Positions 7,458-8,471 of a stretch of 8,471 nt of DNA are shown piece by piece. The stretch covers positions 1 to 8,471 of the forward strand of contig JAUZOU010000118.1 in assembly GCA_030706285.1 (NCBI GenBank). Direction: 5' to 3'. Both the position numbers and the translations under genes were made by a program. The DNA is from Bacteroidota bacterium. Lineage in GTDB: Bacteria; Bacteroidota; Bacteroidia; Bacteroidales; UBA1402. A model generated the notes under the pieces. The model did no database searches, was not told the origin of the DNA, and was given only the letters and a program-made list of their open reading frames with translations. The first letter of the stretch is position 1. Each line of letters opens with the position of its first letter.

Positions 7458-7708
7458 ATTCAAAGTAGTTAAGTTTGATGTATAGTTAGACTGACAGCAA
7501 CTTACAGAAAAGTTTTGTCAGCAATTTTGCTGTAAAATTATCAGCAAAAAGTTTACCAAAATAGCTAAAATTGACTTTTTCAACTCAATTAACAATTCGA
7601 TTTTAACACTTAACGCCTGTTAACAGCTATGCAAGACATCTTCACATGAATTTAACGGAATGACATGACAATTAGACCCGATGATATGAAGATATGACAT
7701 TTATTCCG
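7458..7708. other. Divergent htrA-rnpB intergenic region with short repeated motifs
   Basis: About 250 bp, AT-rich, with no credible ORF. It holds three direct copies of CAGCAA (7495-7500, 7519-7524, 7542-7547; spacing 24 and 23 bp) and one inverted copy TTGCTG (7527-7532). Farther out it holds three TTAACA hexamers (7589, 7603, 7620), the last forming the palindrome TGTTAACA at 7618-7625. The CAGCAA group lies 38-90 bp upstream of the htrA ATG, where an htrA promoter or operator would be expected. I could not identify a full -33/-7 promoter for htrA. Confidence 0.4.
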
Positions 7709-7716
7709 TATTTTTG
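7709..7716 (+). promoter_or_regulatory. -7 promoter element of rnpB
   Basis: TATTTTTG matches TAnnTTTG perfectly and ends 8 bases before the first base of the P1 stem of RNase P RNA (7724), the spacing expected for a start site at about 7722-7724. No good TTTG -33 element is visible about 20 bases upstream. Confidence 0.65.
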
Positions 7717-7723
7717 TATCAAA

Positions 7724-8070
7724 CAGAGAGCCGGTCTGCCGCTTTTGTAAAAAAGAGGAAAGTCCGGGCAACACAGAGTACCATGCTTCCTAACGGGAAG
7801 TTGTTCGTGAGGGCAAAGACAATGTAACAGAAAATAACCGCCCGTGCAAACGGGTAAGGGTGAAAAGGCGGGGTAAGAGCCCACCGCTCCGGTGGCAACA
7901 TCGGGGGTCAGTACATCTCATGGGTTGCAAGACCATGTATACCGGCGCATGTAGGGCTGCTCGTCCGATGCCGGGGGGTAGGTCGCTTGAACTGCCGGGT
8001 GACCGGCAGTCTAGATAAATGACAGACGCTCCCATTCGGGAGTACAGAACCCGGCTTACAGGCTCTCTGC
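7724..8070 (+). ncRNA. rnpB: RNase P RNA (bacterial type A)
   Basis: The catalytic RNA of RNase P, which removes 5' leaders from tRNA precursors together with the RnpA protein. P1 is formed by CAGAGAGCC (7724-7732) pairing perfectly with GGCTCTCTG (8061-8069), which fixes both ends. Conserved core: GAGGAAAGTCCGGGC (7755-7769), pairing through P4 with ACAGAACCCGGC (8044-8055); GGTAAGAGCCCACCG followed by the hairpin CCACCG-CTC-CGGTGG; and AGATAAATGACAGACG (8013-8028) near the 3' end. An 8-bp stem at 7991-8010 closed by the GNRA loop GTGA is the P18 equivalent. The total of about 347 nt is normal for type A. Open frames on the opposite strand here are spurious. Confidence 0.97.
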
Positions 8071-8080
8071 TTTATTTTTT
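8061..8080 (+). terminator. Probable 3' end and terminator of rnpB
   Basis: The 3' strand of P1 (GGCTCTCTG) runs directly into ctttatttttt, a T-rich tract suitable for intrinsic termination. The stem partner is the RNA's distant 5' end, so this is not a simple local hairpin and some transcription may continue into the gene at 8109. Confidence 0.4.
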
Positions 8081-8108
8081 ATGTTTCAACCACGAAACAG
8101 CTTCAGCT

Positions 8109-8471
8109 ATGGGAAAGACATCCGGCTTGGGATCATTGATAACAGAACTCTGGCTATTTTTCACCAAAGATCTTTGGCGGGCCACCCGGCATGAAAGTAA
8201 AGGCATTAAAAACATTCTGCTGAATCTGTTGCGGACATTATATCTTGCTGTTAGAGGTTATGTATCAGACAAGCTGAGCGTCAGAGCCTCTGCATTGACT
8301 TATACGACGTTGCTGGCAGTTGTTCCGGTTGTTGCCATTATTATCGGCATAGCCAGAGGATTCGGTTTTCAGGAAATGATCGAAAACCAGCTTACCAAAA
8401 TTTTCCCGGGACAGACCAATTTGCTGGAAATGTTGTTCGGCTTTGTCCAGAAATATCTGGAAGTTGCCACC
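8109..8471 (+). CDS. YihY/BrkB-family (UPF0761) inner-membrane protein, N-terminal part
   Basis: The first 121 codons of a membrane protein running off the window. The frame is open from ATG 8109 (MGKTSGLGSLITELW) to the edge. Residues 1 to about 55 are basic and amphipathic and probably cytoplasmic. The family hallmark follows at about 58-85: LSVRASALTYTTLLAVVPVVAII, the first transmembrane helix, then GIARGFGFQEMIENQL and a second hydrophobic stretch beginning near NLLEMLFGFVQKYLE. YihY/BrkB proteins usually have six membrane helices and about 280-450 residues; an older claim that they are RNase BN has been withdrawn and their function is unsettled. It begins 38 bp after rnpB on the same strand, without a recognisable promoter of its own in that gap. 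No ribosome binding site is visible. Confidence 0.9.
   Translation, partial: MGKTSGLGSLITELWLFFTKDLWRATRHESKGIKNILLNLLRTLYLAVRGYVSDKLSVRASALTYTTLLAVVPVVAIIIGIARGFGFQEMIENQLTKIFPGQTNLLEMLFGFVQKYLEVAT

Noticed and set aside
7461..7463. TTG as start codon of htrA
   Set aside because: An in-frame ATG lies two codons later and begins a normal signal peptide. TTG starts are rarer, and nothing upstream favours it.
7672..8035. Minus-strand open frames of 60-81 codons
   Set aside because: They overlap the RNase P RNA, whose stems and conserved motifs explain the sequence. The peptides have no recognisable domain.
8081..8191. Small plus-strand ORF starting at ATG 8081, 36 codons, just after rnpB
   Set aside because: It overlaps the YihY-family gene in another frame and shows no features; the ATG follows the T tract of rnpB by chance.

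Overview
The window looks like a chromosomal segment of a Bacteroidota species, probably of the order Bacteroidales. Four things point there: a DPP5-type S9 peptidase very close in sequence to the Porphyromonas enzyme as I remember it; a short primary sigma factor without region 1.1; several TAnnTTTG -7 promoter elements with no Shine-Dalgarno sequences; and a BspA-like leucine-rich repeat (LRR) protein ending in what looks like a type IX secretion (T9SS) sorting domain. A T9SS cargo fits the Porphyromonas, Paludibacter or Dysgonomonas side of the order better than Bacteroides itself. This placement is inference from gene content.

Layout. Positions 1-1887 (minus) hold the first 629 codons of a periplasmic dipeptidyl-peptidase 5, cut off by the window edge just after the catalytic serine region. 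Divergent from it, 2072-4912 (plus) encodes a 946-residue secreted LRR surface protein with 23 tandem 69-bp repeat units, two InlB-like modules and a C-terminal sorting domain. A strong hairpin at 4971-4996 separates it from rpoD, which is convergent (5019-5879, minus). Upstream of rpoD on the same strand is a DegP/HtrA periplasmic serine protease with two PDZ domains (5949-7457). A 250-bp intergenic stretch with short repeated motifs then leads to rnpB, the RNase P RNA (about 7724-8070, plus), preceded by a perfect -7 element. The window closes with the start of a YihY/BrkB-family inner-membrane protein (8109-8471, plus, truncated).

How the genes relate. Most of the window is housekeeping: transcription initiation (RpoD), tRNA 5' maturation (RNase P), envelope protein quality control (HtrA) and periplasmic peptide breakdown (DPP5). 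HtrA and RpoD are co-directional, but rpoD has its own -7 element. The accessory part is the LRR gene. It is AT-rich compared with its neighbours, built from DNA-level tandem duplications, and carries one 200-bp island of much higher GC that coincides with a single protein module. I see no mobile element, CRISPR array, tRNA or new multi-gene system. The most noteworthy signals are the mosaic and repeat architecture of the LRR gene and the uncharacterised motif clusters between htrA and rnpB.
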